A DNA stretch of 64,000 bases from Paludibaculum fermentans (GTDB lineage Bacteria; Acidobacteriota; Terriglobia; Bryobacterales; Bryobacteraceae), in NCBI RefSeq assembly GCF_015277775.1, contig NZ_CP063849.1, forward strand, positions 5,223,501 to 5,287,500, in the 5' to 3' direction. The notes under the pieces are model-generated. The model worked only from the letters and a program-made list of their open reading frames with translations. It searched no databases and was not told the origin of the DNA. Positions 20,566 through 29,087 of the stretch are shown one piece after another; the stretch's first letter is position 1; every line of letters begins with the position of its first letter. A program made the translations under genes and the position numbers.

Positions 20566-21456
20566 ATGACGCGAGTGGATCTGACGCAACTCCAACTTTT
20601 CAAAGACATAGTGCAGACGCGGAGCATCAGCCGCGGAGCGCTGCAGAATGGCGTGACGCAGTCGGCTGCGAGCCAAACGGTGCAGGAATTGGAGCGGTGT
20701 CTGGGCACGATGCTGCTGGACCGGTCGAGGCGTCCTCTAGAGGTTTTGCCGCCGGGCCGATTGCTGTACGACTTCGCGAGGGACGTATTGCGGCGCAACC
20801 AGGACTTCCTGGTGACACTGGAAGAGTTGAAGGGCGGAGCAGGCGGCACGGTGCGGGTGGCGGCGATCTACTCGGTGGGGATCAGCGACATGTCGCGGCT
20901 GGAAGAGGAGTTCTACCGGCGTCTGCCGGCGGCGCAGCTGGAGGTCAGCTACCTGCGGCCGGAGAAGGTGTATCAAGCCGTGCTGGACGAGCGGGTGGAC
21001 CTGGGGCTGTTGAGTTACCCCGAGGCGACGCGCGACGTGATTGCGCTGCCGTGGCGGGAAGAGCCGATGGTGGTGACGTGCGCTCCGGATCATCCGCTGG
21101 CGCAGGCGAGCAAAGTCCATCCGAGCGACCTGGAGAACACCGAGTTCATTGGCTTCGACGAGGACCTGCCGATCAGCAAGGACATTGACCGGTTCCTGCG
21201 GGAGCGCGGGGTGCGAGTGCATGTGGTCATGCGGTTCGACAACATCCAGAGCATGAAAGAAGCGTTGCGCCTGGGCCATGCGGTGTCGATCCTGCCGTCG
21301 CCGATGTTGCGGGAAGAAGTGGCGGAGGGGCGGCTGAGCACGGTGCCGCTGGACTGTACGCTGAACCGGCCGTTGGGGATCATTCACCGGCGGCGGAAGA
21401 CGTTTCCGCGGGCGGCGCAGGTGTTTCTGGATTTGCTGCGGGACCCGGCGGCCTGA
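20566..21456 (+). CDS. LysR-family transcriptional regulator, divergent from gltB
   Basis: 296 residues. The N-terminal winged helix-turn-helix is complete (LQLFKDIVQTRSISRGALQN, VTQSAASQTVQELERCLG, MLLDRSRRPLEVLPPGRLLY). The effector domain begins near residue 90 (GTVRVAAIYSVGISDMSRL) and keeps the two-lobed pattern, with VDLGLLSYPEATRDVIALPW and GHAVSILPSPMLREEVAEG. Being divergent from gltBD, it is a good candidate for a GltC-type regulator controlling glutamate synthase. That is inference from position, since the effector cannot be read from sequence. The ATG at 20566 is used; a GTG three codons later is possible. Confidence 0.85.
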   Translation: MTRVDLTQLQLFKDIVQTRSISRGALQNGVTQSAASQTVQELERCLGTMLLDRSRRPLEVLPPGRLLYDFARDVLRRNQDFLVTLEELKGGAGGTVRVAAIYSVGISDMSRLEEEFYRRLPAAQLEVSYLRPEKVYQAVLDERVDLGLLSYPEATRDVIALPWREEPMVVTCAPDHPLAQASKVHPSDLENTEFIGFDEDLPISKDIDRFLRERGVRVHVVMRFDNIQSMKEALRLGHAVSILPSPMLREEVAEGRLSTVPLDCTLNRPLGIIHRRRKTFPRAAQVFLDLLRDPAA

Positions 21457-21532
21457 CCCCACTCTAAGTTCAATCCCAAAGCCCGCTGCCCGGACTGTCG
21501 CCGCGCCAACTGGCGGATCGTAGAATTTGAGA

Positions 21533-22426
21533 GTGCGCAAGCTCGCCCTCTCCCTGCTGATTGTGTGGTTGGCGACCCCAGGAATGCCGGGCCTGCCGCA
21601 GCCAGCCGACGGCGAGCCGTCCAAGCCCCTGATCACCGGGCTCGATCACATCCCTTTGGCGGTCCAGGACCTCGCCAGGGCTGCCGAGCGGTTCCGTTCG
21701 CTGGGCTTCGTGTGGAAAGAGGGGCGAGCCCATTCCAACGGGATCCTGAACCAACACGCGAAATTCCCGGATGGAACGGAGATCGAGCTGATCACGGCGC
21801 CGGATGCTCGCGACGCGCTGACGTCGGAATACCGGGCATTTCTCGCGCATGGGGATGGGCCGGCCTACATTGGATTTTTCGCGACTGACCAGGACCAGGT
21901 TGTGGCGGCTCTCGAGAAGGGGAAGAGGAGCTTCGAACGGGATGGCGGGCTGCTCGGGTTCCCGGTTGGCGACGGGCTGCACCATGTGTTCTTTGCGCGC
22001 CGCAACGCCTCTCCGACGGACCGCCCCGAGCATTTCCTGCACCCGAACACGGCGGAATCGTTGATTGGGGTGTGGTTGGCCGCGGACGATCTTTCGCCGG
22101 AACGCGGGCTGCTCCGCAGGCTTGGGATCCCCATCGAGAAGCGAGTGGCTTGTACTCCGGAGTGCGCGATGGCGGAGGTGGCGCGACTGGGGGAGGGGGA
22201 AGTCGTGCTGCTGCCGGGGAAGCGGCAAGTGGTGCCGGGCCGGCGGATTGCCGGGGCCACGGTGCGGGTGCGGAGCCTGGCGGCGGCGCAGGCTGTGCTG
22301 GAACGCGGCGGATGGAAGACACGAGTGCTGCGTTGGGAGAAAGGCCAGAGCGTCTTTCTCGGACCTGAGGTGGGTTGCGGACTTTGGCTGGAATTACGGC
22401 AAGACGGCGATCAGCGACGGAATTGA
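21533..22426 (+). CDS. Secreted glyoxalase-like (VOC) protein
   Basis: About 297 residues. The GTG at 21533 places a signal peptide at the N-terminus (RKLALSLLIVWLATPGMPG); a TTG two codons earlier is an alternative. The body matches the Glyoxalase_3-like family: ITGLDHIPLAVQDLARAAER, FRSLGFVWKEGRAHSNGILN, AKFPDGTEIELITAPD, and DGPAYIGFFATDQDQVVAAL, followed by a second half that starts near LIGVWLAADDLSPERGLLR. The conserved HIPLAV histidine and EIELI glutamate are the usual metal-site positions of the fold. The reaction is unknown. Its 3' end overlaps the convergent ART-like gene by 16 bases. Confidence 0.7.
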   Translation: MRKLALSLLIVWLATPGMPGLPQPADGEPSKPLITGLDHIPLAVQDLARAAERFRSLGFVWKEGRAHSNGILNQHAKFPDGTEIELITAPDARDALTSEYRAFLAHGDGPAYIGFFATDQDQVVAALEKGKRSFERDGGLLGFPVGDGLHHVFFARRNASPTDRPEHFLHPNTAESLIGVWLAADDLSPERGLLRRLGIPIEKRVACTPECAMAEVARLGEGEVVLLPGKRQVVPGRRIAGATVRVRSLAAAQAVLERGGWKTRVLRWEKGQSVFLGPEVGCGLWLELRQDGDQRRN

Positions 22427-22992
22427 TCGTCTGGCACCCGGAAGACGCCCTTGATGCAGTCAGGATTGCAGACAGCGATCTGGATGTGGGTCTTCTCCAG
22501 GAAACCGGCGCCGGGGTAGGCTGGGGCTCCCTCGGTGAAGACGCCTTTGATCGTGTCCGGTGCCGAGAGTCGGCGGTCTGCAAGAATCGAGTGCAGCATT
22601 CTGACGACAGCGCAGTCGAGGTTGCGGCGCAGTTGGTCGGAACTGTTTGTGGACAGCGGCACTCCAGCGGCCAAGCTAACCTCCGCGAGACTTTCGTATG
22701 CGATGCGCATCCAACCCACCCCACTCGAGGTGGTGAGGTCCAGACATAGGCCTAACTCGATAACGGCACCCACCACGAAAGGCTCCCTTATGGAAGATGG
22801 CGTTCGCTTCGAGGCTTCTCGAGCAAACTCAAGACCGCGCCGTGGGTTGGCCTCCCAGAAATAGACGCCGGGGCCGAGCCAGTCGTACTCGTTGTTGCTT
22901 GGCTTGAACGGAGCACCCTTCAGGAGACGCTCTCCAACCTGGCGGTCACAGCCGTGGTAACCCAGGACGAAAGAGGAGGCGAGGCGGTGCAC
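22411..22992 (-). CDS. Putative ADP-ribosyltransferase-like protein (possible toxin of a two-gene module)
   Basis: 193 residues starting at GTG 22990-22992, only 7 bases after the stop of the small upstream gene. The N-terminal third reads VLGYHGCDRQVGERLLKG, then NEYDWLGPGVYFWEANPRRG and LEFAREASKR. This is close in pattern to DUF3990/PARP-like ADP-ribosyltransferases, where YHG opens the NAD-binding strand, a G-x-Y-F/L strand follows about 25-30 residues later and an alpha helix rich in A-x-x-(F/W)-A comes next. The rest (VVGAVIELGLCLDLTTSSGV and AVVRMLHSILADRRL) is conserved-looking but unassigned. The pairing with a short upstream partner suggests a toxin-antitoxin or related defence module. 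Function is inferred from motif similarity only. Confidence 0.55.
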   Translation of the reverse strand: MHRLASSFVLGYHGCDRQVGERLLKGAPFKPSNNEYDWLGPGVYFWEANPRRGLEFAREASKRTPSSIREPFVVGAVIELGLCLDLTTSSGVGWMRIAYESLAEVSLAAGVPLSTNSSDQLRRNLDCAVVRMLHSILADRRLSAPDTIKGVFTEGAPAYPGAGFLEKTHIQIAVCNPDCIKGVFRVPDDQFRR

Positions 22993-22999
22993 TCGAGGA

Positions 23000-23203
23000 C
23001 TACCGGTAGCGCTTGGTCAGTTTCCCCGACTTGGTGGCGATGCCTTCCTTGACGAGAACCGCAAGAGCAGCCTCCCGGGAGACAGTGGCTGATTGTGTGA
23101 AGGCTCGTGCCGCTTTGCGGAAGTGCTCGACGGCCTCCGGCGTGTTCAGATCCGCCGGCATTCCGTTCTTTGCAGCGCGTGATGTTGCACTGATCGTCTT
23201 CAC
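23000..23203 (-). CDS. Small partner protein upstream of the ART-like gene (possible antitoxin)
   Basis: 67 residues from GTG 23201-23203 (AAGGG just upstream). It is mostly helical and charged: TPEAVEHFRKAARAFTQSA, then SREAALAVLVKEGIATKSG and the basic end KLTKRYR. The '..LVxEGIxTKSGKLTKxYR' ending recurs in small proteins of many bacteria, often placed before a larger gene of toxin-like size; that recollection was not checked. Seven bases separate it from the next gene, and no promoter is visible between them, so both are likely co-translated. Assignment as an antitoxin is inference. Confidence 0.5.
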   Translation of the reverse strand: MKTISATSRAAKNGMPADLNTPEAVEHFRKAARAFTQSATVSREAALAVLVKEGIATKSGKLTKRYR

Positions 23204-23322
23204 CCTTTGAATATAGCACCGGGCACTCAGAGGGCCTGCAAAAGGCGCAGCGCCGAACTGGACCTGAGGCCCCGCGCGCGTTGTTTCCGCCTCGTCGAAG
23301 CGATAGGTTTGTAGGCATCGCC

Positions 23323-25194
23323 ATGACGCATATGCCTTTGACTCGACGCGCTTTCGCTGCTACGGCCGGCTCTTTGCTGACTGGCCGGGCCGCGGATACG
23401 CCCCGGCCTAACATCCTTTGGGTGACCTGCGAAGACATGGGTCCGCACCTGCATGCGTGCGGGGACTCATATTCGGTCACGCCGAATCTCGACAAGCTGG
23501 CGGCTCGCGGATCGATTTACATGAATGCGTGGTCGAATGCTCCGGTGTGCGCTCCGGCGCGGACGACCATTATTTCGGGTGTGTATCCGCCGTCGACGGG
23601 GTCGGAGCATATGCGGTCGATGACGAAGATGCCCGCGGGCTGGAAGATGCTTCCGGGGTATCTGCGGGACGCAGGTTACTACTGTTCGAACAATGTGAAG
23701 GAAGACTACAACCTCGAGAAGCCTCCGGGCACGTGGGACGATTCGAGCAAGCAGGGCCACTGGCGGAACCGGGCTTCGGGGCAGCCGTTCTTTTCGGTCT
23801 TCAATCTCGAGATTACGCACGAGAGCCAGATCCGGAAACGGCCGCATACGCTGGTACACGATCCGGCGAAGGCGAGGGTTCCGGCGTATCATCCCGACAC
23901 GCCGGAGGTGCGGCACGATTGGGCGCAGTATTACGACAACATCACGACGATGGATGGGCAGGCGGGCCAGATCCTGGCGGATCTGCAGAGCGACGGGCTG
24001 GCCGATGACACGATCGTGTTCTTCTTCGGGGATCACGGTTCGGGCATGCCGCGCAGCAAGCGGTGGCCCTACAACTCGGGGCTGAACGTATCGATTGTGG
24101 CTGCGATTCCGGAGAAGTGGAGGGCCCTGGCTCCGAAGGATTACGTGGCCGGCGGCAAGAACAGCAGGCTGGTGAGCTTTGTGGACCTGGCTCCAACGAT
24201 GCTGAGCCTGGCGGGCCTGCCGGCGCAGCCGTTCCACCAGGGGCAGGCGTTCCTGGGACGGCATGAGAAGGCTCCGCGGGCGTATAGCTTCGGGTTTCGG
24301 GGCCGGATGGACGAGCGGTATGACTGCGTGCGGTCGGTGCGGAACGACCGGTATGTGTATGTGCGGAACTACATGCCGCACAAAATCTACGGGCAACACC
24401 TGGCTTACATGTGGGAGACGCCGACGACTCCGGTGTGGGCGCGGTTGTACCAGGAAGGGCGGCTGAACGCGGCGCAGAAGAAGTTCTGGGAGAGGAAGCC
24501 GGCTGAGGAGTTGTTCGATCTGAAGTCGGATCCGGATGAGGTGAAGAATCTGGCGGACTCGGCAGAGCACAGGCCCGTGCTGGAGAAGTTGCGGGCGGAG
24601 CATCTGGCGCACGAGCGATCGCTGCGGGATGTTGGGTTGCTGCCGGAGGACGAGATTCACGGGCGGGCTCGGGGCGGGGCTCCGTTTGAGATGGGGCATG
24701 ACGAGAAGCGGTATCCGGCGGAGAAGGTGCTGGCGGCGGCTCAACTGGCTTCGTCGCTGAAGACGGGGGTGACGGGGCAGTTGCTCGCCTTGATGAAAGA
24801 TGGGGATTCGGCGGTGCGGTACTGGGGGGCCTTGGGCGTGCTGATGCGCGGGGCGGCGGAGGTGAAGGCGGCTCGGGCTGAATTGCTGGAGTTGCGGGCT
24901 GGGGCGGCTCCGGCGGCTGCGATTGTGGCGGCAGAGGCGCTGGGCGAGTACGGGACGGATGAAGATTTGAAGGCTTCGCTGGCGCTGTTGATCCTGTTGT
25001 CGGATTACGAGAAGAAAGGGGTCTATGTGGCCATGCAGGCTTTGAATGCCATCACGGCCCTGGGGCGGAAGGCGAGTCCGTTGAAGGAGCAGATTCGCGC
25101 GCTGCCGGCGGCGGCTGTGAATCCGGCGGATCGCGGGCGGGCGGATAACTTCCAGAAGTTGAAGGGGTATTTGCTGGAGGAAGTGCTGGGGTAG
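23323..25194 (+). CDS. Sulfatase (arylsulfatase-type) with C-terminal HEAT-like helices
   Basis: About 623 residues from ATG 23323. The N-terminus (LTRRAFAATAGSLLTGRA) resembles a Tat-type signal. The sulfatase core starts with RPNILWVTCEDMGPHLHACG and has the modification motif CAPAR: Cys76 would be converted to formylglycine, and CxPxR is the aerobic FGE-type consensus. The metal and substrate motif FFFGDHGSGMPRSKRW is also present. The C-terminal 180 residues (VLAAAQLASSLKTGV, VRYWGALGVLMRGAAEVK) look like HEAT-type helical repeats, a combination seen in Planctomycete and Acidobacterial sulfatases. It probably removes sulfate from a polysaccharide in the periplasm. The convergent GH42 gene next to it fits glycan breakdown. 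Confidence 0.87.
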   Translation: MTHMPLTRRAFAATAGSLLTGRAADTPRPNILWVTCEDMGPHLHACGDSYSVTPNLDKLAARGSIYMNAWSNAPVCAPARTTIISGVYPPSTGSEHMRSMTKMPAGWKMLPGYLRDAGYYCSNNVKEDYNLEKPPGTWDDSSKQGHWRNRASGQPFFSVFNLEITHESQIRKRPHTLVHDPAKARVPAYHPDTPEVRHDWAQYYDNITTMDGQAGQILADLQSDGLADDTIVFFFGDHGSGMPRSKRWPYNSGLNVSIVAAIPEKWRALAPKDYVAGGKNSRLVSFVDLAPTMLSLAGLPAQPFHQGQAFLGRHEKAPRAYSFGFRGRMDERYDCVRSVRNDRYVYVRNYMPHKIYGQHLAYMWETPTTPVWARLYQEGRLNAAQKKFWERKPAEELFDLKSDPDEVKNLADSAEHRPVLEKLRAEHLAHERSLRDVGLLPEDEIHGRARGGAPFEMGHDEKRYPAEKVLAAAQLASSLKTGVTGQLLALMKDGDSAVRYWGALGVLMRGAAEVKAARAELLELRAGAAPAAAIVAAEALGEYGTDEDLKASLALLILLSDYEKKGVYVAMQALNAITALGRKASPLKEQIRALPAAAVNPADRGRADNFQKLKGYLLEEVLG

Positions 25195-25232
25195 ACGGGG
25201 GGGACGGGGTTGTGGGTTGATTGCGGATTGAC

Positions 25233-25266
25233 GGTGGCTCCTCCGCTCCCTCACGGTCGCGGCTCA
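25233..25266 (-). repeat. Inverted copy of the GAGCCGCG interspersed repeat
   Basis: Read on the minus strand it is TGAGCCGCGACCGTGAGGGA followed by GCGGAGGAGCCACC, matching the elements in the 2.9-8.9 kb region. It lies between the ends of two converging genes (sulfatase and GH42). Confidence 0.65.
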
Positions 25267-25294
25267 ATTTGGCGGCGGTCGTTACGGATTCGGG

Positions 25295-27553
25295 TTAGGG
25301 CCGGGGCGAGAGCTTGAGGACTCGGACGGCGTTGGGGTCGAGGCGGACCGGGAATTCGACCGACTGCTCGGCGGATTGCAGGGCCACCGGGGTTGAGTTC
25401 AGCAGGTCCACGGCTTGGAAAGATCCTGACGGCATGGTTAGGCGGACTGTCGACTCCACGGGCTTGGCGTTGTGGTTGAAGACGAAGACAAGACGGTCCA
25501 TGCCGGATTCGAGAGTGTGGGCTTCCAGGTTGGGCGCCTGGATGGGACGGGCGACTCCACTCCAGGTGAGCAGGCTTTCGAAGAAGCTCGCAGCGGCGGC
25601 CGTTGGGGTGCCCTGGTAGGCCGCGCTGAGGTAAGTGCCAAGCATCAGCGTCTTGCCACGGCCGAAGGTGGAGGCGATGGCGGCGGGGTCGCCGTTGGGG
25701 AAGCGGGCCACGATGCGGGCGGACGGGTTCAGCGGCTCCAAGGACTCTTCATACCAGGTACCGGGGAGTTCGTCTCCGGGCTTGAGTCCGGGGAAGGTGG
25801 TGTCGGCCCAACGGATTGTGGTGCGGCCTTTGGCTCCGGTTTGAACGGCCACTTCGCGGCAGCCCATCAGCTCCCAGAGCCCCATGCCGGGAATGCGATC
25901 GGAGGCTTTGCCCGATTCGCTCATCCAACCCAGGCGGGCTTCGGCGACCAGGGTCCCTCCGGCGGAGACGTAGTCGCGGAGGAGTTTCGCGGGCGCCTCG
26001 GGCATCATGAGCGGATAAGGGAAGAAGACCAGCTTGTACTGGCGGAGCTTTTCGGGCGTCAGGTGGGCAATGTGGATGTAGTCGATGGGGACGTTGGTGG
26101 GGAACAGGGCGCGGTGGATGCCGAGGAGGGAGTCGCGCTCGATGCCGGCGACTTCGCCCTGGGGTCCGCCATAGACGGCGGCGCGCTGGCGGCCTCCGAC
26201 GAAGTGCGAAAGCGGGTTGTAGATGATGGCCACCTGGGACTGGGGCGGACGGGCGTCGAGGAAGAGCTTCTGGTTGCGGTCGATCACTCGGGCGATGGCC
26301 CCGGCTTCGCGGGTTCGATCGGTAATGGTGCCGTCGAGTTGATTCAGGCCGAAGCCGCCGGACTCATAACCGGAGCTCATGGGATACCAGGCGTAGTAGT
26401 TGATGGCTTTGGCTCCGCGGGCGAGAGCGGACCAGGTCCAGATGCGGAGGTCGGCGGGAGTGACGGTGGAGCTGACGTTGAGGGCGATGGTGCCGAAGCC
26501 GCCCTGGAGTTCGCCGATCCAGAAGCCTTTGCGGCCGGCGTCGAAACCGAAGGAGCGGGTGAAGTCGAGGAGGGCGGCGCGCCAGGGGACGTCGCGGTCG
26601 ATGAAGGCGGAGTGTTTGGGGTAGAAGGACGTGCCGTAGTAGTCGACCTGGGACGCCATGGTCCAGTCATCGGATTGGCCTTCCCAATGGTGGGGCGAGG
26701 CGAAGAGGCCGACGCCGGCGGCGTGGCTGGTGGCGAGGCGATCGGGGGCGGCCTGTTTCACGGCATCGGCGCGGTCGTGGAGATCCTCGCCGAGTTTGTC
26801 GACGATGAAGGCCTTCCAGTCGATGTAGTCGGTGAACGAGAGGATGGTGCTCATGCGGCCGGGTTCGACCTGGTCCCAGGAGCGATAGCCGCGATACCAG
26901 GCGGCATTGAGAGCGTCGAGCGAGCCGTACTTGTGCTGGAGCCAGGCGCGGAAGCGGGCGAGGGTATTGGGGCAGTAGCAGAACTCGGGTTTGTCGATGA
27001 AGACGGGGGTGGCCCAATTGATGACGTGGGGCTCGCTCCAGAGATCGAACCCAAGGAAGGCGGGGCTGCGTTTGAGGTGGTTGGCGAGGGCGGAGTAGAA
27101 GGCGCGGTCGGCTGCGCGGACGCCGGCGTGGTCGCGGCAGTAGCCGGGGGCGGTTTCGGGCTGAATGACCTGGCCGCCGGCGGAGACGAAACGGGATCCG
27201 GGATACTTGTCGCCGAGCCACTGCGGGGCGGAGTCCATATAGACCTGGACGAGCAGGTGGAGGCCTTCCTCCTGGGCGAGTTCGACGAGGACGTCGAGGG
27301 TCTCGAAGTTATATTGTTTTTCCTGGGGCTCGCCGGTGGCCCAATCGATCCAGGCGCGGAGGGTGTTGAAGCCCTGGGCCCTGATCTGGCGGACGTCCTG
27401 GCGCCAGAGCTCCTTTTTGGCTCGGGCTCCCGATTCGAGCATGGGTGCGCGCGCTTTGCCGCCGCCGTACCAGACGGAGACCGGGAAGACGGGCTGGGCG
27501 TGGGCGGCCAGCGTGGCGAGAAGAAAGGCGAGCGTTGGGATGATCCGGCTCAT
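25295..27553 (-). CDS. Secreted GH42-type beta-galactosidase-like glycoside hydrolase
   Basis: 752 residues with a clear signal peptide (MSRIIPTLAFLLATLAAHAQ). The GH42-like TIM barrel begins with WRQDVRQIRAQGFNTLRAWI. The acid/base Glu174 lies in FLGFDLWSEPHV and the probable nucleophile Glu348 in GFWIGELQGG. A Cys pair (FCYCPN, about 191-194) is typical of the metal-binding segment of this family. Trimerisation/GATase-like and C-terminal beta domains follow (YKLVFFPYPLMMPEAPAKLL; a tail with VFVFNHNAKPVESTVRL). Substrate is probably a beta-galactoside or related plant or microbial glycan. The gene is alone on the minus strand, convergent with the sulfatase. Confidence 0.85.
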   Translation of the reverse strand: MSRIIPTLAFLLATLAAHAQPVFPVSVWYGGGKARAPMLESGARAKKELWRQDVRQIRAQGFNTLRAWIDWATGEPQEKQYNFETLDVLVELAQEEGLHLLVQVYMDSAPQWLGDKYPGSRFVSAGGQVIQPETAPGYCRDHAGVRAADRAFYSALANHLKRSPAFLGFDLWSEPHVINWATPVFIDKPEFCYCPNTLARFRAWLQHKYGSLDALNAAWYRGYRSWDQVEPGRMSTILSFTDYIDWKAFIVDKLGEDLHDRADAVKQAAPDRLATSHAAGVGLFASPHHWEGQSDDWTMASQVDYYGTSFYPKHSAFIDRDVPWRAALLDFTRSFGFDAGRKGFWIGELQGGFGTIALNVSSTVTPADLRIWTWSALARGAKAINYYAWYPMSSGYESGGFGLNQLDGTITDRTREAGAIARVIDRNQKLFLDARPPQSQVAIIYNPLSHFVGGRQRAAVYGGPQGEVAGIERDSLLGIHRALFPTNVPIDYIHIAHLTPEKLRQYKLVFFPYPLMMPEAPAKLLRDYVSAGGTLVAEARLGWMSESGKASDRIPGMGLWELMGCREVAVQTGAKGRTTIRWADTTFPGLKPGDELPGTWYEESLEPLNPSARIVARFPNGDPAAIASTFGRGKTLMLGTYLSAAYQGTPTAAAASFFESLLTWSGVARPIQAPNLEAHTLESGMDRLVFVFNHNAKPVESTVRLTMPSGSFQAVDLLNSTPVALQSAEQSVEFPVRLDPNAVRVLKLSPRP

Positions 27554-27621
27554 GGGGACCTCTGGGCGCCACGGAGGGCGAGGCGGCCCAGATCCAAGTT
27601 AGCGTGAGCCGGCGGCGGTTG

Positions 27622-28461
27622 TCAGATGGCGGCGCCGCAGAAGCCGGCCAGGGTGATGGTGCTGGGCAGGGTGGCGGATCCCGACTTGGCGGTTGGCGTC
27701 TTGAGCTGAACGGAGATAGCAGCGGCCCGCAGGACAGTGCGCAGGGGCCGGGCCTTGGCTTCGGACTCGATGGCGGACTGGAGCTGAAGCAGGACGGCCT
27801 CGGCCGCAGCGGTGTCGGGGTGGACGTCGCCAAGGAGCGTATGGCGCATCTCCCAGGACTGGCGGGCGGGCGTGAGTCCTTCCTGAAAATGGCCGCGCGA
27901 CCATTGCAGGGCGGCGAGGTGGTAGCACATGGTGGCCGTCAGGGCGTTGACTTCGCCGAAGGCGCGGGAGGCAAAGAGGATGGCGAGGCTGTAGAAGCAG
28001 GCGGCCTGTTCGAGGTTGGCGGCGAGCTTGTAGTTCAGGGCCAGGTTGTTACAGGCGGTGACGAGCTGGTCAGGGACGTCGCGGTTGGCTTCGGCGAGGG
28101 TAAAGGCACGCCGAAAGAAGGTCTCCGCCTGACGGTAACGGCCGAGTTGGCGGAGGGCCACGCCGAGCAGGGTAAGGACTTCGAACAGCAGGCTGTCGCG
28201 CTCGGGGCGCGGGACGGAATCACCGAGCTCGTCCAGGATTTCTTCCGCGCGTTCGGCGCATTGCAGGGCCTCGGCCCACTCCTGACGGCGGTCGAGGATC
28301 CAGCCCAGACGGCAGAGGGCGGTGACGACGTCGGTGTGGATGGGGCAGAGTTCTTCGAGGATGAGGAGCGATTCGCGGCAGAGCTCCTCGGCCTCCTCCA
28401 ACTGGCCTTCGATCAGGTGTTCGCGAACGGACCGGCGGACGGCGTTGTGAATGCCGGACAT
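27622..28461 (-). CDS. Tetratricopeptide repeat protein, paired with a globin-like gene
   Basis: 279 residues from ATG 28459-28461 (GAAGGTG 6 bases upstream). Consecutive TPR-type helix pairs run through most of it: LIEGQLEEAEELCRESLLIL, RQEWAEALQCAERAEEILDE, LGRYRQAETFFRRAFTLAEA, ANLEQAACFYSLAILFASRA, and GHFQEGLTPARQSWEMRHTL. No signal peptide or membrane helix, so it is cytoplasmic. The C-terminal 60 residues look disordered. Two bases separate it from the stop of the upstream globin-like gene, so they form one operon. It may act as a scaffold in the signalling island at 27.6-32.8 kb; its function is not known. Confidence 0.75.
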   Translation of the reverse strand: MSGIHNAVRRSVREHLIEGQLEEAEELCRESLLILEELCPIHTDVVTALCRLGWILDRRQEWAEALQCAERAEEILDELGDSVPRPERDSLLFEVLTLLGVALRQLGRYRQAETFFRRAFTLAEANRDVPDQLVTACNNLALNYKLAANLEQAACFYSLAILFASRAFGEVNALTATMCYHLAALQWSRGHFQEGLTPARQSWEMRHTLLGDVHPDTAAAEAVLLQLQSAIESEAKARPLRTVLRAAAISVQLKTPTAKSGSATLPSTITLAGFCGAAI

Positions 28462-28463
28462 AC

Positions 28464-28868
28464 TCAGCACCTTCCGGCGACCAGGGACGCCATGGCACCG
28501 CGCTGCAGGGTGGACGAAACGAGGCCGCACAATGAGAGCCAGGCTTCGCGAACTTCGGAGGTGAACTTCTCGCCAAGAGCTTGCTGCAAGGTCCACAAAA
28601 GACAGGCGCCGACAGCATCGGGGATCTGCTCGCCGGCGCCTGGGGTGGAGGTGTTCGCCGAGTTGTCCATGAAGTCGAGGCTGCGAACAGCGACGGCAAT
28701 CACACGCATCAGCTTCTGCGCCTGCTCCTCCACAGGAGCGCAGAAGACGTAGCGGAGGGACGGCTCCACGGCGAACAACCGGTGGAAAAAGATGACCCCG
28801 GCTTCGATTGAGATCGGCTTCAGGGCCGCGTAACTTGCCTGCACCAGAGATTTCTGACGAGACGTCAT
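28464..28868 (-). CDS. Globin-fold protein lacking the proximal histidine
   Basis: 134 residues, start ATG 28866-28868 with GGAG 8 bases upstream. The A-E helices are recognisable: LVQASYAALKPIS, FFHRLFAVEPSLRYVF, VEEQAQKLMRVIAVAVRSLD. The G-H end is AVGACLLWTLQQALGEKFTSEVREAW. Between them the F-helix block LRELGRRHVDYGVRPEHY, present in the globin at 32.4 kb and carrying the haem-ligating His, is replaced by about 17 unrelated residues (NSANTSTPGAGEQIP). The flanking reading frame is intact and neither other frame restores a His, so this is a real change and not a simple frameshift. It may no longer bind haem in the usual way and could act as a protein-interaction or signalling domain. It is followed by a TPR gene. 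Confidence 0.72.
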   Translation of the reverse strand: MTSRQKSLVQASYAALKPISIEAGVIFFHRLFAVEPSLRYVFCAPVEEQAQKLMRVIAVAVRSLDFMDNSANTSTPGAGEQIPDAVGACLLWTLQQALGEKFTSEVREAWLSLCGLVSSTLQRGAMASLVAGRC

Positions 28869-29087
28869 GGTCATAGCTCCGAGTAGTCTAGGTCCCGGCG
28901 GAATGGGTGCCAGCCGAATCCTGCGTTAGCTGCCTCCGTGCGCCGAGTGGTACGAATCCCACCGATGGAGAGCAATGGACGCAACTTCAAGTCCGGGGCA
29001 GCATATTTTCGCTCTCATATTGATCTGCGCAAACGAGCGGCGAAACGTACCAATGGATGAAAATATTTTTCACGTTTAGAATGGGCT

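Noticed and set aside
25472-27607. Plus-strand frame of about 710 codons opposite the GH42 gene
   Set aside because: GH42 has a signal peptide and both catalytic Glu motifs; the opposite frame is a Gly/Glu/Ala-rich shadow.
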